A stretch of DNA of 64,000 nucleotides from JAHEGP01 sp963751595 (GTDB taxonomy: Bacteria; Pseudomonadota; Gammaproteobacteria; Pseudomonadales; JAHEGP01). The notes below the pieces were generated by a model. The model saw only the letters and a program-made list of their open reading frames with translations, ran no database searches and was not told the DNA's origin. Where the stretch lies: assembly GCA_963751595.1 (NCBI GenBank), contig CAVVVC010000009.1, positions 72,595 to 136,594 of the forward strand, given 5' to 3'. Made by a program: the position numbers and the translations under genes. Below, in pieces: positions 50,371-59,589 of this stretch; position 1 is the first letter of the stretch; each line of letters opens with the position of its first letter.

Positions 50371-51729
50371 CTACAACACGCTGGCGTCCACGTCGCCATC
50401 ACTCATGCGAATGTTGATGCGGTCATTCCGCTTGAGATCACTCACGCGTTTGACGATACCGCCCTCGGCATCGGCAACGATGGCATAGCCGCGCTGCAGC
50501 GTTTGCAGGGGGCTCACCGAGTGCAGCAACTCACTGCGCTGCGCTAAAGCCTGTTGTTTTTCGTGCAGTTTTTGCCGCCACTGGCGATGCAACTGCTGTC
50601 GCAGGTCACGCAGGCGCTCGAGCTGGCGTTCGATACGGTTTTGCGGCGACGAGACCATCAATCGCTGGCCCAGTTGCCGGCACCGCAACTGTTGCTGTGT
50701 CAGTTGCCGCTGCATGGATTGCAGCAGGCGCAGCTCCAGCTCATCAAGGCGCTGGCTGAAGTCCTGCAGGCGGGCACCGGGATGCTTGAGTCGCCGCTGC
50801 AATCCGTCGAGTTGCTGCTGTTTTTGCTGCAGGGTGCGGTGCAGCAGCTTGACCAGCCGGTCATTCTGCTGGTCCAGCCCGGCCAGCCATTGCTCTTGAT
50901 CCGGGCTCAGCAACTCAGCGGCTCCCGATGGTGTCGGGGCGCGCTGGTCTGCCACCAGATCGGCAATACTGAAATCGATTTCATGCCCCACCGCACTCAC
51001 GATCGGCAGGCGACTGTGGTAGATGGCAGCAGCGACCACCTCTTCGTTGAAGGCCCACAGGTCTTCCAGGGAGCCACCGCCGCGGCCCAGGATCAGTACG
51101 TCCAGTGGTGGCTGCAGGTCGCCTCCAGTCCGATTCGCCAGCGCGATTGCCGCCGCAATCCGGGCTCCGGCGTCAGCGCCCTGCACCGGGGTGGGAAACA
51201 CCGTGACCGGTATCAAGGGGAAACGCCGCCCCAGGGTCACCAGGATATCCCGAATCGCGGCACCGGTGGGCGAGGTAACAACGCCAATGTGCCGGGGCAG
51301 TGCGGGCAAGGGCTGCTTGTGCGCTGCGTCGAACCAGCCCCTTGCTGAAAGCTCCTGCTTCAATTGCTCGAAGGCCCGCTGCAGTGCGCCGATACCCGAG
51401 GGTTCGAGGTTTTCGACAATCAACTGATAGTCGCCGCGGTTTTCGTAGAGGCTGAGGCGGCCACGGGCGGTTACCTTGCTGCCACTGCTGACCGGAAACT
51501 TCAGCAACTGGTTGCGGTTGCGAAACATGGCACAGCGCACCTGGGCACCGGCATCCTTGAGGGTGAAATACCAATGCCCGGAAGAGGGTTTAACCAGGTT
51601 GGACACCTCACCCTCCACCCAGACCCGGGGAAAGTGGGTTTCCAGCAACTGGCGCGCGCGCTGGTTGAGCTGGCTGACGCTCAGCACCCGGCGACTGCTG
51701 CCGATGTCGGCGTTTTGTTCTGGTTTCAC
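50371..51729 (-). CDS. xseA: exodeoxyribonuclease VII large subunit
   Basis: A 452-residue ssDNA exonuclease subunit. An N-terminal OB domain (SVSQLNQRARQLLETHFPRVWVEGEVSN, HWYFTLKD) precedes the catalytic domain with VVTSPTGAAIRDIL, RGGGSLEDLWAFN and SAVGHEIDFSIADLVADQRAPTPSGAAEL. A long Gln/Arg/Leu-rich coiled coil (about 270-400) and a C-terminal SPLQTLQRGYAIV segment complete the standard layout. It is divergent from guaB. The small subunit gene is not in this window. Confidence 0.96.
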   Translation of the reverse strand: MKPEQNADIGSSRRVLSVSQLNQRARQLLETHFPRVWVEGEVSNLVKPSSGHWYFTLKDAGAQVRCAMFRNRNQLLKFPVSSGSKVTARGRLSLYENRGDYQLIVENLEPSGIGALQRAFEQLKQELSARGWFDAAHKQPLPALPRHIGVVTSPTGAAIRDILVTLGRRFPLIPVTVFPTPVQGADAGARIAAAIALANRTGGDLQPPLDVLILGRGGGSLEDLWAFNEEVVAAAIYHSRLPIVSAVGHEIDFSIADLVADQRAPTPSGAAELLSPDQEQWLAGLDQQNDRLVKLLHRTLQQKQQQLDGLQRRLKHPGARLQDFSQRLDELELRLLQSMQRQLTQQQLRCRQLGQRLMVSSPQNRIERQLERLRDLRQQLHRQWRQKLHEKQQALAQRSELLHSVSPLQTLQRGYAIVADAEGGIVKRVSDLKRNDRINIRMSDGDVDASVL

Positions 51730-51747
51730 CTGGGTATCCTGTTCTTA

Positions 51748-51776
51748 TTTACCCCATAGGGCCGGACCGCTATAAT
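51748..51776 (+). promoter_or_regulatory. sigma-70 promoter of guaBA
   Basis: TTTACC at 51748-51753, a 17-base spacer and a perfect TATAAT at 51771-51776, 40 bases before the guaB start codon. The GC-rich bases after the -10 are typical of stringently controlled promoters. It overlaps the region just upstream of xseA. Confidence 0.75.
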
Positions 51777-51816
51777 GCCGCGTCCATTTTGCAGACCCCG
51801 CCTGTTGAGGAGATTT

Positions 51817-53289
51817 ATGCTCCGCATAGCCCAAGAAGCCCTGACGTTTGACGATGTTTTACTGGTTCCCGGTTACTCGACCGTGGTCTCCAGGGATGTC
51901 GATCTCAAAACCCGCCTGACGCGCAATATCGCCATCAACCTGCCCCTGGTTTCGGCGGCAATGGATACGGTCACCGAGTCGCGCCTGGCCGTTGCCATGG
52001 CTCAGGAAGGCGGCATTGGCATTATCCACAAGAGCATGACGATTGAACAGCAGGCAGCGCAGGTGCGCGCCGTCAAGAAGTACGAAAGCGGGGTGGTAAA
52101 AGACCCGATCACCATCCAGGCCAGGTCCACCGTCCAGGACCTGCTTGAAATCAAGAACCAGCACCAGATCAGCGGTGTGCCCGTACTCGACAACGGCGAC
52201 CTGGTGGGGATCGTCACCAATCGGGACGTGCTGTTCGAAGCCGACCTGAGCGTACCGGTGTCCAGTATCATGACCCCCCGGGAGCGACTGGTCACCGTGC
52301 GCGAGGGCGCCCATATGGAGGAGGTCAAGCGCCTGCTGCACAAGCACCGGGTAGAAAAGGTGCTGGTGGTGGACGATGATTTCAAGCTCCGGGGCATGAT
52401 CACCCTGAAGGACATCAGCAAGGCCCAGACCTACCCCCATGCCGCGAAAGACGATCAGGACCGCTTGCTGGTGGGTGCCTCGGTGGGTACCGGGCCGGAT
52501 ACGGATGAACGGGTTGCGGCCCTGGTCGCCGCTGGCGTCGACGTGCTGGTGGTCGATACCGCCCACGGGCACTCCCTGAACGTGATCAATCGCGTCAAGT
52601 GGGTTAAGGCGCATTACCCGGCAATCGAGCTGATCGCCGGCAATATAGCCACCGGCGAAGCCGCTACCGCATTGGTCGAGGCGGGTGTCGATGCGGTCAA
52701 GGTCGGCATTGGTCCCGGCTCTATCTGTACCACCCGTATCGTGACCGGTATCGGCGTGCCCCAGATTACGGCAATTGCCGATGTCGCCGGGGCGCTGGAA
52801 AATACCGGCATCCCCCTGATTGCCGATGGCGGCATTCGCTTCTCCGGGGACATTGCCAAGGCCATCGCGGCCGGTGCCGATGCGGTGATGATGGGCAGTA
52901 TGTTTGCCGGCACCGAGGAGGCTCCCGGGGAGATCGAGCTTTACCAGGGGCGCACTTACAAGGCGTATCGCGGTATGGGCAGCCTCGGCGCGATGTCCCG
53001 TACCCAGGGTTCCAGCGATCGCTATTTTCAGAGTGCCGTCGATGGTGTCGAGAAGCTGGTGCCCGAGGGCATCGAAGGCCGGGTACCCTACAAAGGTCCG
53101 CTGTCGGCGATCGTCGTACAAATGATGGGTGGGCTGCGGGCGGCCATGGGCTATACCGGCTCCCCCGATATCGCCACCATGCGCACGCGCCCCAGCTTTA
53201 TCCGTGTGACCGCGGCGGGCATGAGCGAGAGCCATGTTCACGACGTCAGCATTACCAAGGAAGCGCCGAATTATCCCACCGCCCATTGA
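51817..53289 (+). CDS. guaB: inosine-5'-monophosphate dehydrogenase
   Basis: The NAD-dependent oxidation of IMP to XMP, first step to GMP. The protein is 490 residues from the ATG at 51817 with TTGAGGAGA upstream. The start EALTFDDVLLVPGYS, two CBS domains at about 95-205, the catalytic loop GPGSICTTRIVTGIGVPQ with the active Cys, the DGGIRFSGDIAKA site and the flap YRGMGSLGAM are all present, with the Tyr/Arg flap further on. guaA follows after 110 bases. Confidence 0.97.
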   Translation: MLRIAQEALTFDDVLLVPGYSTVVSRDVDLKTRLTRNIAINLPLVSAAMDTVTESRLAVAMAQEGGIGIIHKSMTIEQQAAQVRAVKKYESGVVKDPITIQARSTVQDLLEIKNQHQISGVPVLDNGDLVGIVTNRDVLFEADLSVPVSSIMTPRERLVTVREGAHMEEVKRLLHKHRVEKVLVVDDDFKLRGMITLKDISKAQTYPHAAKDDQDRLLVGASVGTGPDTDERVAALVAAGVDVLVVDTAHGHSLNVINRVKWVKAHYPAIELIAGNIATGEAATALVEAGVDAVKVGIGPGSICTTRIVTGIGVPQITAIADVAGALENTGIPLIADGGIRFSGDIAKAIAAGADAVMMGSMFAGTEEAPGEIELYQGRTYKAYRGMGSLGAMSRTQGSSDRYFQSAVDGVEKLVPEGIEGRVPYKGPLSAIVVQMMGGLRAAMGYTGSPDIATMRTRPSFIRVTAAGMSESHVHDVSITKEAPNYPTAH

Positions 53290-53399
53290 CGGGTGGGAAT
53301 TGACAACAAAGTAAATGCGTTAGGGCAGGTCGTCCTGCGCTCCTGTCCCAGCGGATATCGAGCCATAGCCGATACCCCCCAGCAGCGAACAAGCCAGCT

Positions 53400-54974
53400 A
53401 TGACCCAGAATATTCATGCCCAGCGCATCCTGATCCTCGACTTCGGTTCCCAGTATACCCAGCTGATCGCGCGCCGGGTGCGCGAAATTGGCGTCTACTG
53501 TGAGATCCGGGCTTACGACATTACCCAGGGTGAACTGACGGACTTCGCGCCCCAGGGCATTATTCTGTCGGGTGGGCCGGAGACGGTAACCGCCCAGCAA
53601 ACCCCCAGGGTGCCCGCGGCGGTATTCGACAGCGGCGTGCCGGTGCTCGGTATCTGCTACGGCATGCAAACCATGGCGGCCCAGTTAGGCGGCAAAGTGG
53701 CCAGCTCAGAAGAACGCGAATTCGGCTATGCCCAGGTCGGGGTGTGCGGCGACAGTGAACTATTGCGCGACATCATCGACCATGAGGACCATCGCGGCCC
53801 GCTGTTGGACGTTTGGATGAGCCACGGCGACAAGGTGGTTGAGCTGCCTTCGGGTTTTGAATTGATGGCGGCCACCAAAAGCGCGCCCATAGCCGGCATG
53901 TATCACCCCCAGCGGCGCCTGTTCGGGGTGCAGTTTCACCCCGAGGTCACCCACACCCTGCAGGGCGGACGCATTCTCGAACGCTTCGTACACGGCATCT
54001 GCGGCTGCGAGGAGTTGTGGACACCGGGCAATATCGTCGAGGATGCGGTGACCTCGATTCGCGCCCAGGTGGGTAGCGACACCGTACTTCTGGGTTTGTC
54101 CGGCGGGGTCGATTCCTCGGTCACCGCGGCGCTGCTGCACAAGGCCATTGGCGACCAACTGGTGTGCGTGTTTGTCGACAACGGCCTGTTGCGCAAGAAC
54201 GAATCTGAACAGGTAATGGCAATGTTCGCCCGTCATATGGGCGTCAACGTCATTCGGGTAGACGCCGAGGCGCAGTTCCTCGAACGTCTCAAGGGCGCCA
54301 GTGAACCCGAGCAAAAACGCAAGATCATCGGCAACACCTTTATCGAGATCTTCGATGCCGAGGCTGAGAAGCTAACGGATGTACGCTGGTTGGCCCAGGG
54401 CACTATCTACCCGGACGTGATCGAGTCGGCGGCGAGCAAGCACGGCAAGGCCCACGTGATCAAGTCGCACCATAATGTCGGCGGCCTGCCCGAGCATATG
54501 AAGCTTAAGCTGCTGGAACCACTGCGGGAGCTGTTCAAGGACGAAGTGCGCAAGCTGGGCCTGGAACTGGGCCTGCCCTACGACATGGTGTACCGCCATC
54601 CCTTCCCCGGACCCGGGCTGGGAGTGCGCATACTGGGAGAAGTCCGCAAGGACTATGCCGACATGCTGCGCGAGGCCGACGCTATCTTTATCGAGGAGCT
54701 GCACGCGGCGGATCTGTATCACAAAACCAGCCAGGCCTTCGCCGTGTTCCTGCCGGTGAAGTCGGTGGGCGTGGTAGGCGATGCCCGCCGCTACGAATAC
54801 GTGATCGCCCTGCGCGCGGTTGAAACCATCGACTTCATGACCGCACGCTGGGCGCATTTACCCTACGAGTTCCTTGAATTGGTATCCAACCGTATCATCA
54901 ACGAGATCAGCGGCGTGTCCCGGGTAACCTACGACATATCCAGCAAGCCGCCGGCGACTATCGAGTGGGAGTGA
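53400..54974 (+). CDS. guaA: GMP synthase (glutamine-hydrolysing)
   Basis: The conversion of XMP to GMP. The protein is 524 residues. The class I amidotransferase domain has the nucleophile in GICYGMQTMAAQLGG and the His/Glu pair in FHPEVTHT. The ATP-pyrophosphatase P-loop is LGLSGGVDSSVTAALL, and the C-terminal dimerisation domain ends YDISSKPPATIEWE. Full length and intact, the expected partner of guaB. Confidence 0.97.
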   Translation: MTQNIHAQRILILDFGSQYTQLIARRVREIGVYCEIRAYDITQGELTDFAPQGIILSGGPETVTAQQTPRVPAAVFDSGVPVLGICYGMQTMAAQLGGKVASSEEREFGYAQVGVCGDSELLRDIIDHEDHRGPLLDVWMSHGDKVVELPSGFELMAATKSAPIAGMYHPQRRLFGVQFHPEVTHTLQGGRILERFVHGICGCEELWTPGNIVEDAVTSIRAQVGSDTVLLGLSGGVDSSVTAALLHKAIGDQLVCVFVDNGLLRKNESEQVMAMFARHMGVNVIRVDAEAQFLERLKGASEPEQKRKIIGNTFIEIFDAEAEKLTDVRWLAQGTIYPDVIESAASKHGKAHVIKSHHNVGGLPEHMKLKLLEPLRELFKDEVRKLGLELGLPYDMVYRHPFPGPGLGVRILGEVRKDYADMLREADAIFIEELHAADLYHKTSQAFAVFLPVKSVGVVGDARRYEYVIALRAVETIDFMTARWAHLPYEFLELVSNRIINEISGVSRVTYDISSKPPATIEWE

Positions 54975-55099
54975 CCGGCACTGGCGGGCAATATCTGGCA
55001 CTGGCTGGTATGTCGGTTGGTCGTTGATTGTCTCTTCTAGAATAGGAAAGTGGCGTGAATAAGTGCTGACGCTACGGAAAATACCTCTCAATTTTACAC

Positions 55100-55591
55100 C
55101 TATTTTGAGCCGACAATGAAGTGCGTGTATTCGTCGCACAGCTTTTTCAGTTTCGGTTCGATATAACGTTTGCAGAACTGATTGCCGGTGTTCTTTTCGA
55201 CATAATTCCTCCGTTCTGGTTTCGATGACTTGAATTCGACTAAGGGAAGCACGCGGGTCATTAGCGGCTCGTTGAAGGTAGCCTGCATATCATGAAGAAT
55301 GGCATTTGCCTCTTGCGCACGTTGCTGCGAGTCGACGTAGATCGCGCTACGGTACTTTGCCCGCATCGAGTGCTCTGAGTTGCTTGCATGCGTGTGCAGG
55401 TGAATATCGATTAAATTGGCCAGACTGATCACCTCCGAATCAAACTGCACTATCACAGCCTCGGACCAATTGTCGTCAGGTGGCAATGAGCATATGAAGC
55501 CCTGATCAACTTGCTGCACACCCCGAAGCGCTTGGAAAACTGCTTCGGTGCACCAATGGCAGCCACCGCCGAAACCAACCTCTTGGTCCAC
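55100..55591 (-). CDS. second MsrA-type peptide methionine sulfoxide reductase
   Basis: About 163 residues if started at the GTG at 55591, 19 bases after the first msrA's stop; the frame is open further upstream inside msrA but that part is not family-like. The catalytic motif is GGGCHWCTEAVFQAL, where His replaces the Phe of the usual GCFWG. HTHASNSEHSMRAKYRSAIYV (in parts) matches the MsrA core and the tail has the Glu/Lys-rich end seen in this subgroup. The protein differs strongly from its neighbour, so it is not a recent duplicate. Start codon uncertain. Confidence 0.75.
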   Translation of the reverse strand: MDQEVGFGGGCHWCTEAVFQALRGVQQVDQGFICSLPPDDNWSEAVIVQFDSEVISLANLIDIHLHTHASNSEHSMRAKYRSAIYVDSQQRAQEANAILHDMQATFNEPLMTRVLPLVEFKSSKPERRNYVEKNTGNQFCKRYIEPKLKKLCDEYTHFIVGSK

Positions 55592-55610
55592 ATCACGCCT
55601 GTGCGTTGGG

Positions 55611-56120
55611 TTACGTATTGGACCTGCGCTTGGGCAGCACCCAGTCTGGCCGCGGGTAGTGGCAGGCATAACCGTTGGGGTAGCGCTCAAGGTAGTCCTG
55701 ATGATCAGGCTCCGCTTCCCAGAACGGCACGACCGGCTCCACTTCGGTTATGACTTTACCAGGCCAGAGGCCGCTGGCCTCTGCATCGGCGATGGTGTCC
55801 AGGGCAATAGCCTTTTGCGTCTCGTCCTCATAATAGATGGCAGAGCGATAAGATGTCCCTCGATCATTGCCCTGGCGATTCAGGGTGGTGGGATCGTGGA
55901 TCTGGAAAAAGAATTCCAGCAGTTGACGGTATGTAATCGCATCTGGATCGAACAGGATCTCGATCCCCTCGGCATGCGTGCCGTGATTGCGATGGGTGGC
56001 ATTGGATACGTCGTCTCCGGTATAGCCCACGCGTGTCGCAACAACTCCGTGGAGTTTGTGGATCAGGTCCTGCATACCCCAGAAGCAACCACCGGCGAGT
56101 ACCGCGCGTTCTTGTGTCAT
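55611..56120 (-). CDS. msrA: peptide methionine-S-sulfoxide reductase
   Basis: A 169-residue protein reducing the S form of methionine sulfoxide. The catalytic Cys is in VLAGGCFWGMQDLIHKL, followed by GYTGDDVSNATHRNHGTHAEGIEI and the FFQIHDPTTLNRQGNDRGTSYRSAIYY segment, all typical. It starts directly after the msrB stop. The last residues lack the resolving-Cys tail of E. coli MsrA, as in short MsrA forms. Confidence 0.93.
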   Translation of the reverse strand: MTQERAVLAGGCFWGMQDLIHKLHGVVATRVGYTGDDVSNATHRNHGTHAEGIEILFDPDAITYRQLLEFFFQIHDPTTLNRQGNDRGTSYRSAIYYEDETQKAIALDTIADAEASGLWPGKVITEVEPVVPFWEAEPDHQDYLERYPNGYACHYPRPDWVLPKRRSNT

Positions 56121-56567
56121 TCAAGCATCGTCCACCTGGTCGAGGTAATCGCTGTAACCTGCCGCCGCCATGTCATCGCGATGTATGAAGCGCAGTGATG
56201 CCGAATTGATGCAGTATCGCAGACCTCCGCGATCCTCGGGGCCATCGGGAAATACGTGCCCCAAGTGGCTGTCGCCATGGGTGCTACGCACCTCGGTACG
56301 GATCATGCCGTGGCTGGTATCCCTCAACTCATTCACATGAGCCGGCTCGATGGGTTTGGTAAAGCTCGGCCAACCGCAACCGGACTCGAACTTGTCGGAC
56401 GATGCAAATAACGGTTCGCCGGATGCGACATCAACATAGATGCCGGGCTCGTGGTTATGCAGATACTCACCCGTACCGGGCCGCTCGGTGCCGTTTTCCT
56501 GCGTGACACGGTATTGCTCGGCGTCGAGCCTGGCGATGGCATCCTGTGATTTCTGGTAGGTCTTCAT
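56121..56567 (-). CDS. msrB: peptide methionine-R-sulfoxide reductase
   Basis: A 148-residue protein reducing the R form. The conserved FESGCGWPSFTKPI, RSTHGDSHLGHVFPDGPEDRGGLRYCINSASLRF segment (in parts) carries the catalytic Cys in RYCINS and the His residues. The four zinc-binding cysteines of E. coli MsrB are absent, so this is the zinc-free type. It is first in the msrB-msrA-msrA' group, preceded by about 110 bases that must carry the promoter. Confidence 0.93.
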   Translation of the reverse strand: MKTYQKSQDAIARLDAEQYRVTQENGTERPGTGEYLHNHEPGIYVDVASGEPLFASSDKFESGCGWPSFTKPIEPAHVNELRDTSHGMIRTEVRSTHGDSHLGHVFPDGPEDRGGLRYCINSASLRFIHRDDMAAAGYSDYLDQVDDA

Positions 56568-56681
56568 TGCGCACTCCTATCGCGAGATTCGTAAAGTGAT
56601 GGCTAACTGCGGCAATTTCAACCACGAAAGCGTCTCTCAACTTCTCGTGTTGAAACCGGTACCGATGGTATCGCCGTTGTC

Positions 56682-57275
56682 CTAAGCAAGTGCATCGCTG
56701 ACCGATTGCCGCAGCGCGGGAAGCAGATTTTCCACAAACCACGGATTTTTTTTGATCCAGATGTTGTTTCTTGGGCTAGGATGAGGAAGGGGGATCACAC
56801 CGGTACCATAGTCCTGCCATGCCCGCACTGTCTCGGTGAGGTTGCGCCTCACCGACGTTAGGTGCCATTTTTGTGCGTACTGGCCAATCACGATTGTCAG
56901 CCGGACATTGTCTAAGCAGCCCATCAGTTGAGTCCGCCAAGCCTTCTCGCATTCTGGTCGTGGTGGCAGATCGCCGGATTTTCCCGTTCCCGGATAGCAG
57001 AAACCCATCGGCAGAATGGCGATCTGCGTGGCGTCGTAAAATACGTCACGCGAAACACCTAGCCAGTCTCGCAGACGTTCCCCGCTGGGATCGTCAAACG
57101 GCACACCGGTTTCGTGAACGCGCCGCCCGGGAGCCTGTCCGGCGATCAGGATTCTGGCTTGCGGGTCGATCTGAAACACCGGCCTGGGCCCCATCGGCAG
57201 CGATGCCTCACACAGTCGACATCCCTGGACTGAAAGCACCAGCTCAGCAAACGGATTGTCATCGTCACGTTTCAA
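56682..57275 (-). CDS. uracil-DNA glycosylase family protein
   Basis: A 197-residue protein of the UDG superfamily. The uracil-binding motif appears as ILIAGQAPGRRVHETGVPFDDPSGERLRDWLG, and the second motif as PLPHPSPRNN. An early CRLCEA pair precedes it, but the full four-cysteine [4Fe-4S] set of family 4 enzymes is not seen. It is likely a family 4/5-like or uncharacterised UDG; glycosylase activity is not assured. It overlaps the AraC gene's 3' end by 11 bases. Confidence 0.82.
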   Translation of the reverse strand: MKRDDDNPFAELVLSVQGCRLCEASLPMGPRPVFQIDPQARILIAGQAPGRRVHETGVPFDDPSGERLRDWLGVSRDVFYDATQIAILPMGFCYPGTGKSGDLPPRPECEKAWRTQLMGCLDNVRLTIVIGQYAQKWHLTSVRRNLTETVRAWQDYGTGVIPLPHPSPRNNIWIKKNPWFVENLLPALRQSVSDALA

Positions 57276-58206
57276 GGTGTGATTGCCTCATTTCATGCGG
57301 CGTAAACCCGTAATACCGTTTGAAGGCCCTGCTCAATGTGCGTGCGGATGAAAAACCCGACGCCTGGGCGATCCGTTCCAGCGATTGCATGGTGTGTTTG
57401 ACGAGTTCGTGCGCCTTCATCAATCGCCAATCCATGATGTAAGCCATCGGTGCAACGCCGACGATGTCCTGGAAGCGCCGGACCAGCGTCGCCCGCGACA
57501 TGCCAACCTCAGCGCCAAGAGAGGATAACGTCCAGTCGAATTCGGGTGCCTTGTGGATGAGGGTCAGGGCACGGTACACACGCCGATCGCGCAGCGCAGC
57601 CAGGAATCCTATTTTCTCCTCGCTCTGACTCACGTAATGCTTGAGCAATTGCAAGAACAGGACTTCTGTCAGTCGATCGGCGATGCGGCTATGCGTGCGG
57701 TGGTGGCTGCGCAGTTCGGCGTCGATTAGCGATACGGTAGACCATATCGGTCCGTCGGATTCGAGCGTGGGGAAGTGCATCATCGCTGGCATGGCATCGA
57801 GAATCGGGTGTGCGGCGCCTTTATCGAAGCGCACCATGCCACACATCAGACGATGGGTGATTTCGCCGTGCTGAAACAGCGGGTCTCCCAGTTCACAGGC
57901 TTGTCCCGCGCGCGCGCTCGGCACTAGTTCTCGTCCGGGCTGATCCGCTATCCAGTGCGAGTCGCCATTCGGAAACATGACGATATCGGACTCGCCCATC
58001 CTGATTGATTGATGATCTACAGCACCAACGAAACAATCACCTGACAACATTATGTGGAAACGTGGAATGCCCATCTCCGGCAATGATATACCCCAGGGAG
58101 TGGCGAGTTCCGAGCGGAAAAATATCGAGCCGCGGAACCGAAGTGTCTCCAGAATATCGCCGAGTAGATCGAAGTCGCTTTGCTGATTGAGTCGCTCAGT
58201 CACCAA
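57265..58206 (-). CDS. AraC-family transcription regulator with cupin-type sensor domain
   Basis: A 313-residue protein. The N-terminal part (1-190) resembles the Cupin_6/AraC-binding domain (RGSIFFRSELATPWGISLPEMGIPRFHIMLSGDCFVG in parts). The C-terminal helix-turn-helix pair has LGAEVGMSRATLVRRFQDIVGVAPMAYIMDWRLMKAHELV (in parts) and IAQASGFSSARTLSRAFKRYYGFTPHEMRQ. It is divergent from the cytochrome P460 pair, with 115 bases between, so it is the likely regulator of those genes. Confidence 0.9.
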   Translation of the reverse strand: MVTERLNQQSDFDLLGDILETLRFRGSIFFRSELATPWGISLPEMGIPRFHIMLSGDCFVGAVDHQSIRMGESDIVMFPNGDSHWIADQPGRELVPSARAGQACELGDPLFQHGEITHRLMCGMVRFDKGAAHPILDAMPAMMHFPTLESDGPIWSTVSLIDAELRSHHRTHSRIADRLTEVLFLQLLKHYVSQSEEKIGFLAALRDRRVYRALTLIHKAPEFDWTLSSLGAEVGMSRATLVRRFQDIVGVAPMAYIMDWRLMKAHELVKHTMQSLERIAQASGFSSARTLSRAFKRYYGFTPHEMRQSHLET

Positions 58207-58321
58207 TCTGATTCCACGGGATACAATGTTGGACTTGGGGATGCATCTATAATTACGCGTACTGCAGGTGGAGCGTTCGTAACTAAATTACCATGTAAGA
58301 TTAACCAGAGGAACAATTATC

Positions 58322-58957
58322 ATGTCCAGATACACCGTCACCTCTTGTGTTCTAACAAGCCTGATTGCATCTGCCTTACTGGCTACAATCACAACAAGTG
58401 TGAGTGCAGGTGAGTTCTATTCCATCAGCGACGGCGAGCTGCAGCGGCCAACCGGATATCGCGAGTGGGTCTACGTTGGAACGCCCGTAACTCCGAATGA
58501 CATGAACAACGGCAAGGCAGCCTTCCCGGAGCATCACAATGTCTATATCGATCCAACGAGTTGGGCGCACTGGAAGAAAACTGGCAAGTTTCGTGATGGA
58601 ACGATATTGATGAAGGAACTGGTCAGTGTCGGTACGAAGAAGGCCGTCAGCGGCAATGGTTACTTTCAAGGCGAATTCATCGGTCTGGAGGCTACGATCA
58701 AAAGCACAAAGCATTTTCCGAATGAGCCCGGAAACTGGGCGTATTTCAGTTTTTCGACGCCGGACCACAAGTCACTGACGCCAACCGCCAAGGCGTTTCC
58801 GGCCGCGTCCTGTAACGCCTGTCATCAGGCCTCGGCTGGGGATGATTTCGTATTCACTCAGTACTACCCGGTGCTGCGTGGCGGTAAAGGAACCGGCGAA
58901 AAGGGGAGCGGCGGCCATTCCGGCTCGCTGCAACCCGTAGCGGCTATGGGTAAATGA
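58322..58957 (+). CDS. cytochrome P460 family protein (first of pair)
   Basis: A 211-residue exported protein. Residues 1-29 are a signal peptide ending SVSA-G. The P460 domain has YREWVYVGTPVTPNDMNNGKAAFPEHHNVYIDP (in parts) and FRDGTILMKELVSVG; the c-type heme motif is CNACH near residue 163. Family members oxidise hydroxylamine or detoxify NO-related compounds via a heme cross-linked to a lysine; KTGKFRDGT supplies a candidate Lys. Preceded by AGAGGAACAATT. The next P460 gene overlaps its stop by four bases. Confidence 0.87.
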   Translation: MSRYTVTSCVLTSLIASALLATITTSVSAGEFYSISDGELQRPTGYREWVYVGTPVTPNDMNNGKAAFPEHHNVYIDPTSWAHWKKTGKFRDGTILMKELVSVGTKKAVSGNGYFQGEFIGLEATIKSTKHFPNEPGNWAYFSFSTPDHKSLTPTAKAFPAASCNACHQASAGDDFVFTQYYPVLRGGKGTGEKGSGGHSGSLQPVAAMGK

Positions 58958-59520
58958 TCATGAGTTGCCGGATGAGAAAGATCGCAGTCGTCGCTTGCGC
59001 CACATTGTCAACGCTGGCTGTTGGGCCAGTCGCTGCAAACGAAGCCTTCTCAGATTATGTGGACAAGGATGGAGGTATTCAGTTGCCAGCAGATTTTCGG
59101 CTGTCCATGGTGCACCTGGGGTCGTGGTTTGTGCCAGATGGTGGAGCCAGCGGTTTTCACGATGTATATACCGAGAAAGAGACAGTCGAAGCCTACCGTA
59201 AAACGGGAAAATTTCCTGATGGTGCCACGCTGGTGAAAGAGCTGCGGGCTGCCCACGCGGCTGACTACACCACAGGTAAAGGCGTCAGCCATGCTACTGA
59301 CGGTCTGAAACAATGGTTCGTGATGATCAAGGATACGCAAGGGCGTTTCGAGCAGAACCCACTATGGGGCGAAGGCTGGGGGTGGGCTTTGTACAAACCC
59401 GATGATCCAGCTAAAAACATCGCTACTGACTACAAGACGGATTGTCTTAGTTGTCATGTGCCCGCCAGAGCCACTGACTGGGTATACACTCAAGCCTATC
59501 CGACACTTAGGGCCGAGTAG
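58954..59520 (+). CDS. cytochrome P460 family protein (second of pair)
   Basis: A 188-residue exported protein starting in the ATGA overlap with the first P460 gene; starts at 58960 or 58972 are possible. The signal peptide ends VAANEAF. It shares the family core (LSMVHLGSWFVPDG, KTGKFPDGATLVKELRAAH, WGWALYKPDDP) and the heme motif CLSCH near residue 168. It is clearly different from the first copy, so the pair is old or assembled rather than freshly duplicated. Coupled translation suggests the two act together, perhaps as a heteromer. Confidence 0.87.
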   Translation: MIMSCRMRKIAVVACATLSTLAVGPVAANEAFSDYVDKDGGIQLPADFRLSMVHLGSWFVPDGGASGFHDVYTEKETVEAYRKTGKFPDGATLVKELRAAHAADYTTGKGVSHATDGLKQWFVMIKDTQGRFEQNPLWGEGWGWALYKPDDPAKNIATDYKTDCLSCHVPARATDWVYTQAYPTLRAE

Positions 59521-59589
59521 GCGGTCACCGGTCGGGACGCGGCTTCTGCCGCCGGTTATGTGTCGTCGTGCGTCTCTGTTAAGAACCCT

